Positions 1-7,818 of a DNA stretch of 16,749 bases are shown here, in pieces. The DNA is from an uncultured Akkermansia sp. (GTDB lineage Bacteria > Verrucomicrobiota > Verrucomicrobiia > Verrucomicrobiales > Akkermansiaceae). The translations under genes and the position numbers were made by a program. How positions within the stretch are numbered: position 1 is the first letter of the stretch; each line of letters starts with the position of its first letter. The stretch is taken from assembly GCA_904501915.1 (NCBI GenBank), contig CAJGCV010000041.1, forward strand, positions 1-16,749, given 5' to 3'. The notes under the pieces were generated by a model. That model worked only from the letters and a program-made list of their open reading frames with translations, did no database searches and had not been told where the DNA came from.

Positions 1-141
1 GATGTACAGTACCCATGGAAGGTGTTTTTTTAGAGCAACACCAGCATACGTTTTGCTGGTGAAAAAATCAACCTTCCATTTTCTTTGCCCTGATTTTTGC
101 TATTTTGCTACCATTTGAAAAAATCTTTGGGACACATGTGA
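1..141 (+). repeat. Inverted end repeat, left copy (AT-rich, possible mobile-element edge)
   Basis: Positions 1-141 are the reverse complement of 16608-16749. The only difference is one base in a homopolymer: seven T at 25-31 against eight A in the other copy. The match stops after GGGACACATGTGA. The segment is visibly richer in A/T than the genes beside it and contains a nested hairpin. It contains no complete gene. On the minus strand the last 16 bases start with ATG and could encode five codons running off the end. That fits the non-coding edge of an insertion sequence but is far too short to identify. The element family is unknown. Confidence 0.9.
15..79. repeat. Nested hairpin inside the left end repeat
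   Basis: The outer stem is ATGGAAGGT (15-23) pairing with ACCTTCCAT (71-79). A T-tract (25-31) faces an A-tract (62-67) and can extend the pairing. The inner stem is CACCAGCA (39-46) pairing with TGCTGGTG (54-61), with a 7-base loop. No U-run directly follows on either strand, so it is not a typical intrinsic terminator. It could be a transposase or recombinase site, or a structured RNA of the repeated element. The function is not known. Confidence 0.7.
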
Positions 142-232
142 CGCCCCACGCATTTTTGAGTGCATTTTTGATACCAGAATCATAATCCAAACGTTATTGA
201 CCAGGAAGCGTCAATCCAGCATCCATACCCAC

Positions 233-442
233 ATGGACCAAGAACAAATTAAGGAAGCAGAGGTTAAAGTGGAGCAATGGATGGCGGACAAGCACCACCG
301 CCATTGCGTGAAAGCGGCCATGTGTGCCGCTAATGCAGTGATTCTGATGGGACTCACAGCCGGACTCGCCATACTGTGGATAAACGAGCTACGACGCGCC
401 AACGGCAGAATGCACTGCGGCAGACCGGATGAGCAGCATTAA
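233..442 (+). CDS. Small single-pass membrane protein, unknown function
   Basis: This is a predicted 69-residue protein that I do not recognise. It has a charged, Glu/Lys-rich N-terminal third (about residues 1-20), a His/Cys patch (KHHRHC), one hydrophobic segment at about residues 28-48, and a basic C-terminal tail. This suggests one inner-membrane helix. The ATG at 233 is preferred, but an in-frame TTG at 197 lies 10 bases after a CATAAT box (181-186) and would add 12 residues. Neither start has a well-placed ribosome binding site. A strong intrinsic terminator begins 8 bases after the stop, which supports a real transcription unit. The gene sits just inside the left end repeat, so it could be accessory DNA. 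Confidence 0.5.
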   Translation: MDQEQIKEAEVKVEQWMADKHHRHCVKAAMCAANAVILMGLTAGLAILWINELRRANGRMHCGRPDEQH

Positions 443-450
443 GCTCCACA

Positions 451-485
451 AAAGCCCTGCACACTGACATGTGCAGGGCTTTTTG
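451..485 (+). terminator. Intrinsic terminator after the small membrane gene
   Basis: A perfect 13-bp stem, AAAGCCCTGCACA (451-463) pairing with its complement at 470-482, encloses a 6-base loop and runs into a T-tract. The right arm contains a GTG that opens a longer frame into the next gene, but a start there would lie inside the terminator. Confidence 0.9.
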
Positions 486-488
486 GAC

Positions 489-517
489 TTGAAACTCGCG
501 GTCATGCAGCGTAAAAT
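489..517 (+). promoter_or_regulatory. Sigma70-type promoter of the Gfo/Idh gene
   Basis: TTGAAA (489-494), a 17-base spacer, then TAAAAT (512-517). The expected transcript start is near 524, leaving a leader of about 13 bases before the ATG at 537. This position argues against the upstream ATG at 504 and GTG at 471. Confidence 0.7.
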
Positions 518-536
518 AGCCACAGATACAACTGAT

Positions 537-1856
537 ATGGACAAGGGCAGAATTACACTCGTCGGCATAGGCTGCGGTTCCCGCACCCGCACATACATGA
601 AACTGGCCATGGAATACCCGGACAAGTTCCGCATTGTAGCGGCGGCAGATCCGGTAACCTGCCGTGCAGAACAGGTGCGGGACTTTGCACCGGAGGAGGA
701 GCGCGGCGGCATCCGCCTCTTTGCGAACGCTGACGAACTGCTCAGCCAGCCGAAAATGGCAGACGTAGCCATCATCGGTACCCAGGATGATTACCACTTC
801 GAACCGGCAAAACGCGCACTGGAGCTGGGCTATGACCTGCTGCTGGAAAAGCCGATTGCCAAGACCCTGCGCGAAGCGCTGGAGCTGCGCGACCTGGCAG
901 AAAAACTGGGACGCCGCGTGGCTATCTGCCATGTGCTGCGTTACACGCCTTTCTACAACACCATCCGGAACATTATCCGCAGCGGTGAACTGGGTGAAAT
1001 CATGACCTTCAACGCAAACGAAGGCGTGGGAGCCTGGCATTTCGGCCATTCCTTCGTGCGTGGTCACTGGGGCAACAGCGTGAAATCCACCCCCATGATT
1101 GTGGCCAAGTGCTGCCACGATATGGACATCCTCTACTGGCTGCTCAACCGCCCCTGCGAACAGGTTTCCAGCTTCGGCGAACTCTCCTTCTTCCGCAAGG
1201 AAACGCTCACGGAACCACGTCCTGCCCGCTGCACGGACTGGACCACCCCCATTGGCGAAGACCCCTGGGACGCCCGCAAGTACATTACGGATGACACCTG
1301 CCGCCGCTGGCTCAAGATGGTGATGGACGGCGTGGATGAAGCCACCCCGGAAGATATTACCGAATGGCTCAAGACCTCACCCTGGGGGCGTGATGCTTTC
1401 CAGTGTGAGGACAACGACCAGCCCGACCACCTGGTGGCGATTCTCCGCTACATGGGCGGTATCACCGGCACCTTCACCATGACCGCCTTTGAGGAGGGCC
1501 GCCACATCGAAATCTACGGCACCAAGGCCAAACTCCGCGCAGGCGCTTTCTACAAGGAGAATGGTCCCGGCGAAATCACCATCACTGAGCATTTCTCCAA
1601 GAAGATGCGCAAGGTAGAAATCGAGGAGGCAGCCGGTGGCTACGCCGGGCACGGCGGCGGCGACTGGGGGCTGGTAAGCAACCTTTACAACGACATGCGC
1701 GTGGTGGAGGACACCTCGCTCATGACCACGCCCATTCAGGCCAGCGCCCATTCCCACGTCATTGCCTTTGCCGTGGAACACGCCCGCCGCACCGGCGAGG
1801 TGGTCGACCTCAAGGAATTCGAGCGCCGCGTGCTCGCTGGCGAGCTGAATTACTGA
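537..1856 (+). CDS. Gfo/Idh/MocA-family NAD(P)-dependent oxidoreductase
   Basis: A 439-residue cytoplasmic protein with no signal peptide. The N-terminal Rossmann fold shows the nucleotide-binding loop GIGCGS (residues 10-15), the family EKP motif at 104-106 (Lys is the usual catalytic/substrate residue), and a CCHDMD motif at 192-197 with the His-Asp pair expected in the active site. The C-terminal alpha/beta substrate domain fills the rest. Members oxidise or reduce sugars, inositols or sugar derivatives, and some are NAD-dependent glycosidases; the substrate cannot be told from sequence. An insertion rich in Trp/Asp/Arg at about 230-300 is longer than in small family members. It is a single-gene unit with its own promoter, ending in a bidirectional terminator. 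The ATG at 537 was chosen because of the promoter. Confidence 0.9.
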   Translation: MDKGRITLVGIGCGSRTRTYMKLAMEYPDKFRIVAAADPVTCRAEQVRDFAPEEERGGIRLFANADELLSQPKMADVAIIGTQDDYHFEPAKRALELGYDLLLEKPIAKTLREALELRDLAEKLGRRVAICHVLRYTPFYNTIRNIIRSGELGEIMTFNANEGVGAWHFGHSFVRGHWGNSVKSTPMIVAKCCHDMDILYWLLNRPCEQVSSFGELSFFRKETLTEPRPARCTDWTTPIGEDPWDARKYITDDTCRRWLKMVMDGVDEATPEDITEWLKTSPWGRDAFQCEDNDQPDHLVAILRYMGGITGTFTMTAFEEGRHIEIYGTKAKLRAGAFYKENGPGEITITEHFSKKMRKVEIEEAAGGYAGHGGGDWGLVSNLYNDMRVVEDTSLMTTPIQASAHSHVIAFAVEHARRTGEVVDLKEFERRVLAGELNY

Positions 1857-1877
1857 TTTTTTCCTTCAGCTGAAAAA

Positions 1878-1907
1878 CCCTGCACCGAATATGGTGCAGG
1901 GCTTTTT
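1878..1907. terminator. Bidirectional intrinsic terminator
   Basis: The stem CCCTGCACC (1878-1886) pairs with GGTGCAGGG (1893-1901) around a 6-base loop. On the plus strand it is followed by C and five T; on the minus strand GGGTTTTT follows the stem. It serves both the oxidoreductase gene and the converging tRNA gene. The stem and tail resemble those of the terminator at 451-485. Confidence 0.9.
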
Positions 1908-1914
1908 CTTTTTC

Positions 1915-1988
1915 CGCTCCGGCCGCGGCTCGAACGCGGGACCCCAAGCTTAGAAGGCTCGTGCTCTATCCAACTGAGCTACCGGAGC
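1915..1988 (-). tRNA. tRNA-Arg (anticodon TCT)
   Basis: Read on the minus strand this is a complete cloverleaf. The acceptor stem is GCTCCGG/CCGGAGC, the D arm begins GCTC, and the anticodon stem CGAGC/GCTTG holds the 7-base loop CTTCTAA with anticodon TCT. The T arm is CCGCG-TTCGAGC-CGCGG and the discriminator base is G. The 3' CCA is not encoded (GGA follows), so it must be added by the nucleotidyltransferase. TCT reads AGA, and also AGG by wobble. Confidence 0.96.
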
Positions 1989-2002
1989 AGTGATGCGCGC
2001 CT

Positions 2003-2031
2003 ATCCTAGCACCCGCCCCCTGCCTTGGCAA
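2003..2031 (-). promoter_or_regulatory. Promoter of tRNA-Arg
   Basis: On the minus strand: TTGCCA (2031-2026), a 17-base spacer, TAGGAT (2008-2003). The tRNA begins 15 bases downstream of the -10 box, leaving a short 5' leader. It is back to back with the mfd promoter. Confidence 0.7.
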
Positions 2032-2039
2032 GCTTTTAT

Positions 2040-2068
2040 TTGACAACTGCCACGCTTACTGATACCAT
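2040..2068 (+). promoter_or_regulatory. Promoter of mfd, abutting the start codon
   Basis: A consensus -35 TTGACA (2040-2045), a 17-base spacer and TACCAT (2063-2068). Transcription would start near 2075, within about two bases of the GTG start at 2077, so the mRNA is probably leaderless. Confidence 0.7.
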
Positions 2069-2076
2069 GAACGCGC

Positions 2077-5000
2077 GTGGCAAAGCCGCTCACAGAGATT
2101 GTTGCCAAATCCCCTGCCTATGCCGGGGAGCTGGAGAGGCTGCGCCGTGAGGGTTCAAAAGAGGAACCGCTGGTGCTGGAGCGAGTATGCCCGGCGGCCT
2201 ATTCCTTTGTGGCGGCGCTGGTGGCCGCGGCTTCCGATAAACCGCGGCGCGTATGGGTGGTGGCAGATGCCCTGCCCGTGCAGGAACGCCTGGCAGCCGA
2301 ATGGCAGCTGTGGCAAGCGCCCCAGGCAGTCTTTGTGCCCGAGCAGGAAATCCACATCAACAACGGCATTTCAGACCCCGATTTAGCCGCCGAGCGCCTG
2401 GAGGCGCTGCGCACTATCTCCGGACCGGCAAAGGAAACGCAGGCAGTCATCGTGACGGCGACCGCACTGCAGCAGCCCGCCCCCAGTTTTTCTGCAAGCG
2501 CAGGGTTCACCCTCACGCTGCGGGTAGAGGGCGAATACCCGCTGGACAATGTATGCACCGCCCTGCTCGACCACGAGTTCGAACGCGTCGACCAGGTGAC
2601 AGGCCGCGGTGAATGGAGTCTGCGCGGCGGCATACTGGACGTTTTCCCGCTGCAATCCGCCTGGCCGCTGCGCATTGAATTCTTTGGCGACGAGGTGGAA
2701 AGCATCCGCGCGTTTGATATTGACTCGCAGCTGTCGTTCAAAAAGCTCGACTCCGCAGACCTGGTGCTGGAAGAACCACCTGCAGACAAGCCGCTGGCAG
2801 AGTGGATTGGCAAGGATGACTGGGTAGTGAGCCTGCCGGGCTGCGGCGTGCCGGGTCATGTGCTGGTGTATGAACTACCGCCCGACCGCGATGATGTGCT
2901 GCCGGATATCGACAGCGTGAACGCCGGGGATAACACCGCCATTTTCGGCACGCCGCTGGGCAGTTTCGAAACAGGTGACTTTGTGATGCAGGAAGCCCGC
3001 CGCCAGCTGGCCGGCATGGAGCTGCGCAAGTGGCGCGAGCAGAAGTGGCGCGTGGTCATGTTCTTCCCGCACGAGGGAGAGAAGAGCCGTTTCGAGGAAA
3101 TCTGCGGCGAGGATGATGCGTGGTCCGGTGTGCAGAGCCGGGACGGAGACCTGCCCCTGGGCTTCACGATTCCCGGTGCAAAACTGGCTGTTCTCTCCGC
3201 CGCAGAAATCTTTGGCCGCTATTCCACCCCGCGCAACCGCAGGCAGGACGACCGCACCGACCGCATGCGCCGCGAGCGGGCCCAGGCTCCCCTGCGCGAA
3301 ATCGAGGAGGGAGACTTTGTGATTCACGCCTCCCACGGCCTCGGTAAATTTGTGGGCATTGTGCGCGACGAGCAGAGCGGCGAAGAGGAAATCCACATCA
3401 AATACGCCGACGGTGTACTGCTGCGCATTCCGCTGCAGCAAAGCCACCTGGTGTCTAAATATATTGGATTAGGTGCAAAAACACCTGAGTTAAGCAAGCT
3501 GGGCGATGCGCGCTGGCGCCGCGCCTGCCAGGCGGCTGAAAAGGCGGTGCAGGATTACGCGGCGCAACTGCTGGAGGTTCAGGCTGAGCGCGAAAGCAAC
3601 TCGGGGTATGCGCATCCGGCCGATTCCGGGTGGATGTGGCAGTTTGAATCCAGCTTCCCCTACCGCGAAACGCCGGACCAGCTGCGCGCCATCTCACAGA
3701 CCAAGGCAGATATGGAAAGCGGCCGCCCCATGGACCGCCTTATCTGCGGTGATGTAGGCTTCGGCAAGACTGAAGTTGCCATACGTGCGGCCTTCAAGTG
3801 CGTGACCGGCGGACGCCAGGCAGCCATTCTTGCCCCCACCACGGTACTGGCAGCCCAGCACTACCGCACCTTCCGCGCCCGCATGAGCGAGTACCCGGTG
3901 CGCATCGAACTGCTCAGCCGCTTCACCCCGGCAAAAAAGATAAAGGAAATCGTGGCGGGCATTGCAGATGGTTCGGTGGATATCGTCATCGGCACCCACC
4001 GCGTCATCTCCAAGGACATCACCTTCAAGAATCTGGGGCTGGCTGTCATCGATGAGGAGCAGCGCTTCGGCGTGCGCCACAAGGAGCAATTCAAACGAAT
4101 GTTCCGCATGGTGGATATGCTCACCCTCTCTGCCACTCCCATTCCGCGCACACTCTATGTGGCACTCATGGGCGCGCGAGACATGAGCACAATCGAAACC
4201 CCGCCGCTCAACCGCCTGCCGGTGCAGACCGCCGTGTGCCCCTACAACGAAAAACTCATTGCCGATGCCATAGAGCGCGAGCTCGCGCGCAATGGCCAGG
4301 TCTTTTTCCTGCACAACCGCGTGCAGAGCATCATGAAGATGCGCGACGAGCTGCAACGGCTCGTGCCCAAAGCCCGCATCGTAGTCGGTCATGGGCAGAT
4401 GGACAAAGGTGATTTAGAGCTCATCATGCGCGATTTCGTGGATGGCAAGGCAGATGTACTGCTCGCCACAAGCATTATCGAAAGCGGCATCGATATCCCC
4501 AATGCCAACACCATCATCATCGACCGCGCAGACCGCTTCGGGCTGGCAGATTTGTACCAGCTGCGCGGACGCGTAGGCCGCGGCGGTCACCGCGCCTATG
4601 CCTACCTCCTGCTGCCGCGCCAGGCCCTCTGCACAGGCGATGCCCGCAAACGAGTCTCGGCCATCAAGCAGTACACCGAACTAGGCAGCGGATTCAAAAT
4701 CGCCATGCGCGACCTCGAAATCCGCGGTGCCGGCAACCTCCTGGGCACCCAGCAGAGCGGCCACATTGCCGCCATCGGTTTCGAGCTGTACTGCCAGTTG
4801 CTCAGGCAATCCATCGAACGCATGCAGGGAAAAATGCCCACCATCCGCGCAGAAGCCAACTTCAAGGCCGATTTCATCTGCCTGAGCGAAGCCAGCATGG
4901 CCACCCGGGCCGATGCAGACAAACTCCTCGGCGCCTATCTGCCGGCCTCCTACATGGAATCCACCAAGGCGCGCATGGAGGCCTACACCCAGCTGGCACG

Positions 5001-5274
5001 CGCCTGCACCACCGATGACGTGGACGACCTCGACCGCCAGTGGCGCGACCGCTTTGGTCCCCTTCCTCGAGAAGTAAGCCATCTGCTCACCGTGCACAAA
5101 ATCCGCATCCTGGCCACCCGCCGCAATATCTCGCAGGTGGAAATCAGCGCGCAGAAGCTCATGCTCACCCGCAACAACGACTACATCCTCGATAACAAAC
5201 GCTTCCCGCGCCTGCAGAAAATCAAACCTGCAGATAAACTCCAGGAAGCTCTCCGCATGCTCCAATGCATGTAA
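2077..5274 (+). CDS. mfd: Transcription-repair coupling factor Mfd
   Basis: A 1065-residue DNA translocase that removes RNA polymerase stalled at lesions and recruits UvrA. Domains in order: a UvrB-like N-terminal module (with the RGGILDVFP stretch near residue 185), the CarD/RID-type RNA polymerase interaction domain (about 405-500, DFVIHASHGLG), then the RecG-like motor with Walker A GDVGFGKT (558-565), Walker B DEEQRFG (659-665) and helicase motifs such as the GRVGRGG arginine-finger region. The C-terminal TRCF/D7 domain follows. It is slightly shorter than the roughly 1150-residue E. coli protein. An in-frame TGA at 2068-2070 forces the start to GTG 2077 or later; the ATG at 2067 is out of frame. 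There is no Shine-Dalgarno sequence. The lipoprotein gene follows after 35 bases with no terminator, so read-through is likely. Confidence 0.98.
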   Translation: MAKPLTEIVAKSPAYAGELERLRREGSKEEPLVLERVCPAAYSFVAALVAAASDKPRRVWVVADALPVQERLAAEWQLWQAPQAVFVPEQEIHINNGISDPDLAAERLEALRTISGPAKETQAVIVTATALQQPAPSFSASAGFTLTLRVEGEYPLDNVCTALLDHEFERVDQVTGRGEWSLRGGILDVFPLQSAWPLRIEFFGDEVESIRAFDIDSQLSFKKLDSADLVLEEPPADKPLAEWIGKDDWVVSLPGCGVPGHVLVYELPPDRDDVLPDIDSVNAGDNTAIFGTPLGSFETGDFVMQEARRQLAGMELRKWREQKWRVVMFFPHEGEKSRFEEICGEDDAWSGVQSRDGDLPLGFTIPGAKLAVLSAAEIFGRYSTPRNRRQDDRTDRMRRERAQAPLREIEEGDFVIHASHGLGKFVGIVRDEQSGEEEIHIKYADGVLLRIPLQQSHLVSKYIGLGAKTPELSKLGDARWRRACQAAEKAVQDYAAQLLEVQAERESNSGYAHPADSGWMWQFESSFPYRETPDQLRAISQTKADMESGRPMDRLICGDVGFGKTEVAIRAAFKCVTGGRQAAILAPTTVLAAQHYRTFRARMSEYPVRIELLSRFTPAKKIKEIVAGIADGSVDIVIGTHRVISKDITFKNLGLAVIDEEQRFGVRHKEQFKRMFRMVDMLTLSATPIPRTLYVALMGARDMSTIETPPLNRLPVQTAVCPYNEKLIADAIERELARNGQVFFLHNRVQSIMKMRDELQRLVPKARIVVGHGQMDKGDLELIMRDFVDGKADVLLATSIIESGIDIPNANTIIIDRADRFGLADLYQLRGRVGRGGHRAYAYLLLPRQALCTGDARKRVSAIKQYTELGSGFKIAMRDLEIRGAGNLLGTQQSGHIAAIGFELYCQLLRQSIERMQGKMPTIRAEANFKADFICLSEASMATRADADKLLGAYLPASYMESTKARMEAYTQLARACTTDDVDDLDRQWRDRFGPLPREVSHLLTVHKIRILATRRNISQVEISAQKLMLTRNNDYILDNKRFPRLQKIKPADKLQEALRMLQCM

Positions 5275-5309
5275 AGTTTCAGAAAGCTTTATTTAACATA
5301 ATACGAACC

Positions 5310-6227
5310 ATGAAGCACATGCGCACACTCCTCATTTCGGCAGCAATTCTGGGGCTCTGCAGCTGCAGTCCTGCCACGCAGACGCTGGTACTGCCAGGGC
5401 AGCTGACTGCCATTCCCGAAGGATATGAAATTACCTCCGGCACCTCCATGCCGCTGGGGGATACATGGCTCAGCTTCGAATACCACCAGAAAGGAGAAGA
5501 CACCTGCCTGCTTGTGAAACTGAAGCCTGATACTCTGCCCGAGGGCTGCAAACTGAACCTTGCCTTATCCGGGGTTCCCTACAGCACAGCCCCGGGCAAA
5601 GCCTGGCAGCATGAGTTCGGCTCCATTTACCAGCCCGGGGAATACATTTACCTGCTCAAACAAAGCGATTTTCCCCGGGTAGGAGGTCCGTACGATTACC
5701 GCGTGGTGTTCACCCTGCTGGGCGCAGACGGCAAGGTTCTCGGGAGTCGCGATGACCGCCTTGACGACTTTACGCCCGGTCCCGGCTGGAAGGCTTTCTT
5801 CGAAAAAGAAAACCAGGCGGAGCTGAAGAAGCTGCAACAGGCAGCCACCCGTTGCACCAGCATGCGTCTGCAAATGACCAGCCACATCGCACGCCGGGAC
5901 GATACACCGGTCGCATTACCGCTCCACCAGGCGGATATGGAAAAACTCCGCCAGCTCATCAGCCGCATGAGGCCGGTCTGCACCCACCTGCACGAGGCTA
6001 TTTATGGCTACCACCTGCAGCTGGTTCTGCTGGATGCCAGGGGCAAGGAGCTGGCATCCATGGATCCTTTCGATGTAGCCAGAGAACAACACGTAAGCCC
6101 GGAAAACCTGGCAGATCTTTCTTCCTTTGCGCTCAGCAACGAAGATGCCGCTGCCTGGTACAGCATCATCAACAGCCCGGAGGTAAAGGCAGCCATTGAT
6201 GCAGCAGCACCTCTCCCTCAGTCATGA
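5310..6227 (+). CDS. Putative lipoprotein, unknown function
   Basis: A 305-residue exported protein that I do not recognise. The N-terminus is a lipoprotein signal: two basic residues, a hydrophobic core (residues 6-16), then LCSC, in which Cys19 (with L-C-S before it) or Cys17 would carry the lipid. The mature part is soluble. It has a beta-rich region at about 25-150, a Lys/Glu-rich helical stretch at about 165-190, and a second mixed region with paired Cys (about 183 and 220). The start at 5310 is supported by the signal peptide; the M at residue 4 is an alternative. A CATAAT/TAATAC box (5297-5304) ends 5-7 bases before the ATG, so it may have its own leaderless promoter as well as read-through from mfd. 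No terminator is seen after the stop. Confidence 0.75.
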   Translation: MKHMRTLLISAAILGLCSCSPATQTLVLPGQLTAIPEGYEITSGTSMPLGDTWLSFEYHQKGEDTCLLVKLKPDTLPEGCKLNLALSGVPYSTAPGKAWQHEFGSIYQPGEYIYLLKQSDFPRVGGPYDYRVVFTLLGADGKVLGSRDDRLDDFTPGPGWKAFFEKENQAELKKLQQAATRCTSMRLQMTSHIARRDDTPVALPLHQADMEKLRQLISRMRPVCTHLHEAIYGYHLQLVLLDARGKELASMDPFDVAREQHVSPENLADLSSFALSNEDAAAWYSIINSPEVKAAIDAAAPLPQS

Positions 6228-6398
6228 TTTTTCTCTCCGCACATGCGATATCCAGGCGCATGGGTTCAAGCCAGGCAAGAAGCAGGCATCCCTACGAGGC
6301 TCATAGTCAGCAAAGAGGCGTACCGGCATTTCATCCGCTGAATTCGTCTGCGTGGCGCAATTTTCCCGGAAAAGGCTGGGCGCAGTGTGCGAAACACC

Positions 6399-6426
6399 TT
6401 GCAATGCAGCGGTAGTGTGTTATGAT
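6399..6426 (+). promoter_or_regulatory. Promoter of the deaminase/ADP-ribosylglycohydrolase gene
   Basis: TTGCAA (6399-6404), a 16-base spacer and TATGAT (6421-6426). The transcript would begin at about 6432-6433, exactly at the ATG at 6433. The rest of the 205-base gap (6228-6432) shows no gene, tRNA or clear terminator. Confidence 0.65.
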
Positions 6427-6432
6427 ACAGGC

Positions 6433-7818
6433 ATGAACCGCCTGCCGATTCCGCAATATGTGATGGCGCTGGCCCATGTGGCGGCGCTGCGCTCCGAAGA
6501 TCCCTACCGAAAGGTGGGAGCTGCCGCGCTGGATAAAGATAACCGCGTGATAGGCACGGCATACAACGGCTTGTTCCCCGGGTTTGATGCACCGGAAGGG
6601 TTCTGGGTCTCACGAGATGAGCGGCAGAAGTTCATGCTGCATGCGGAAATCAACCTGTGCAGCCTGTTCAAACGCGGAGAAGCCCGGATTGTGGCGTGCA
6701 CCACCATGCCCTGCACCTCGTGCATGCAGGCGCTGTGCGCCCATGGGGTGAAGACGATTTATTACGGAGAAGACTACGCCGCCTCGCAGGCTCCCGCCAT
6801 TGCAGCCATGTATGGGGTAGAGCTCATCAAGGTAGACGACTACCCTCTCTCCAACCGATTCCCGCTGGTTGCCCCCAGGGAAGGCTGCACCTGCGGCTGC
6901 CACACGCAGCAGGACGAACTGGAACACCGCGCCCTTGGGTGTTTCATGGGGCTCATGTGCGGCGATGCACTGGGAGCCCCGCTTGAATTCCACACGCCGG
7001 AGGAAGTGAACGCACACTTCCCGCACGGAATTACCGGCCTGGAAGATGGCTGGGATGCCACCATTCAGCGCAAACGCGGCACCATCACCGATGATTCAGA
7101 AATGGCCATTGCCCTGCTCCGCAGCCTGCTCAACGAACAAGGCTTCAACAGCATGGCAACCCAGGCGCAGTATATCGACTGGCTTTCCACCGACCCGGAT
7201 GATGTGGGTGTCACCATCCGATTCGCCCTCAATGGCGAATTCAATGCCGATTCCCAGGCAAACGGTGCGCTCATGCGCGTGGCGCCCATTGCCATCTACG
7301 CCGCCCTCCACCCGGAATGGGACTGGCAGACAGCCGCCCGGGAGGACTGTGCGCTCACCCACATTCACCCCCGCTGTGCCCATGCCAACATCATCTTCGT
7401 GGAATCCCTCATGCTCGCCCTGCAGGGGAAAACACCACGGGAAATCCACGCCGCAGCCTGCAAGCGCGCAGAAGAACTCAACGACCTTTCCCTGCTCAGC
7501 CGCCTGCGCGCTGCTGAATCCGAGGAACCGCAGTATCATCCCCGGTCCGGCTGGGTGGAAATTGCCTTCCAATGCGCCTACTACTGGCTGCTCCACGCCG
7601 GGGACTACCCCTCTGCCATGTGCAGCATTGTCAGCAGACTGGGCGACCCGGACACCAATGGTGCCATTGCCGGCGCCCTGCTCGGCGCAGTCTTCGGCAT
7701 CGATGGCATCCCCTACGAATGGCAGCAGACGCTGAGAAACGCCCACCACCCGGTATCCCGCTACCGCGCCAGCAAGGGCATGGAAATGCTGGAAGAACTA
7801 TTCGAACAGGCCAGATGA
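6433..7818 (+). CDS. Fusion: dCMP/cytidine-deaminase-like domain + ADP-ribosylglycohydrolase-like domain
   Basis: A 461-residue two-domain protein. Residues 1-145 are a zinc-dependent nucleotide deaminase of the dCMP/CDA superfamily: HAE at 70-72 (Zn ligand and catalytic Glu) and PCTSC at 93-97 (two Zn-binding Cys). A short linker carries CTCGCH (152-157), a further possible metal site. Residues 165-461 form a DraG/ARH-type ADP-ribosylglycohydrolase: GDALGAPLEF (177-186), the metal-binding TDDSEM (219-224), and DPDTNGAIAGALLG (405-418) supplying the second Asp pair of the dinuclear Mg/Mn site. All key residues of both domains appear intact. The ATG at 6433 was chosen from the promoter position; the frame is open 27 codons further upstream. 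The stop overlaps the start of the ABC ATPase gene (ATGA), so the two are likely co-translated. The substrates of both domains are unknown. Confidence 0.88.
   Translation: MNRLPIPQYVMALAHVAALRSEDPYRKVGAAALDKDNRVIGTAYNGLFPGFDAPEGFWVSRDERQKFMLHAEINLCSLFKRGEARIVACTTMPCTSCMQALCAHGVKTIYYGEDYAASQAPAIAAMYGVELIKVDDYPLSNRFPLVAPREGCTCGCHTQQDELEHRALGCFMGLMCGDALGAPLEFHTPEEVNAHFPHGITGLEDGWDATIQRKRGTITDDSEMAIALLRSLLNEQGFNSMATQAQYIDWLSTDPDDVGVTIRFALNGEFNADSQANGALMRVAPIAIYAALHPEWDWQTAAREDCALTHIHPRCAHANIIFVESLMLALQGKTPREIHAAACKRAEELNDLSLLSRLRAAESEEPQYHPRSGWVEIAFQCAYYWLLHAGDYPSAMCSIVSRLGDPDTNGAIAGALLGAVFGIDGIPYEWQQTLRNAHHPVSRYRASKGMEMLEELFEQAR

Noticed and set aside
471..536. A 22-codon N-terminal extension of the Gfo/Idh gene starting at GTG 471
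   Set aside because: It begins inside the terminator stem and lies upstream of the predicted transcription start; the Rossmann motif sits normally near the N-terminus when ATG 537 is used.
354..1118. A 254-codon minus-strand frame near the left end
   Set aside because: It is antisense to the Gfo/Idh oxidoreductase and crosses a strong terminator and promoter; no motif supports it.
6222..6404. A 60-codon minus-strand frame in the gap before the fusion gene
   Set aside because: It overlaps the end of the lipoprotein gene, has no promoter or motif, and reads as random sequence.
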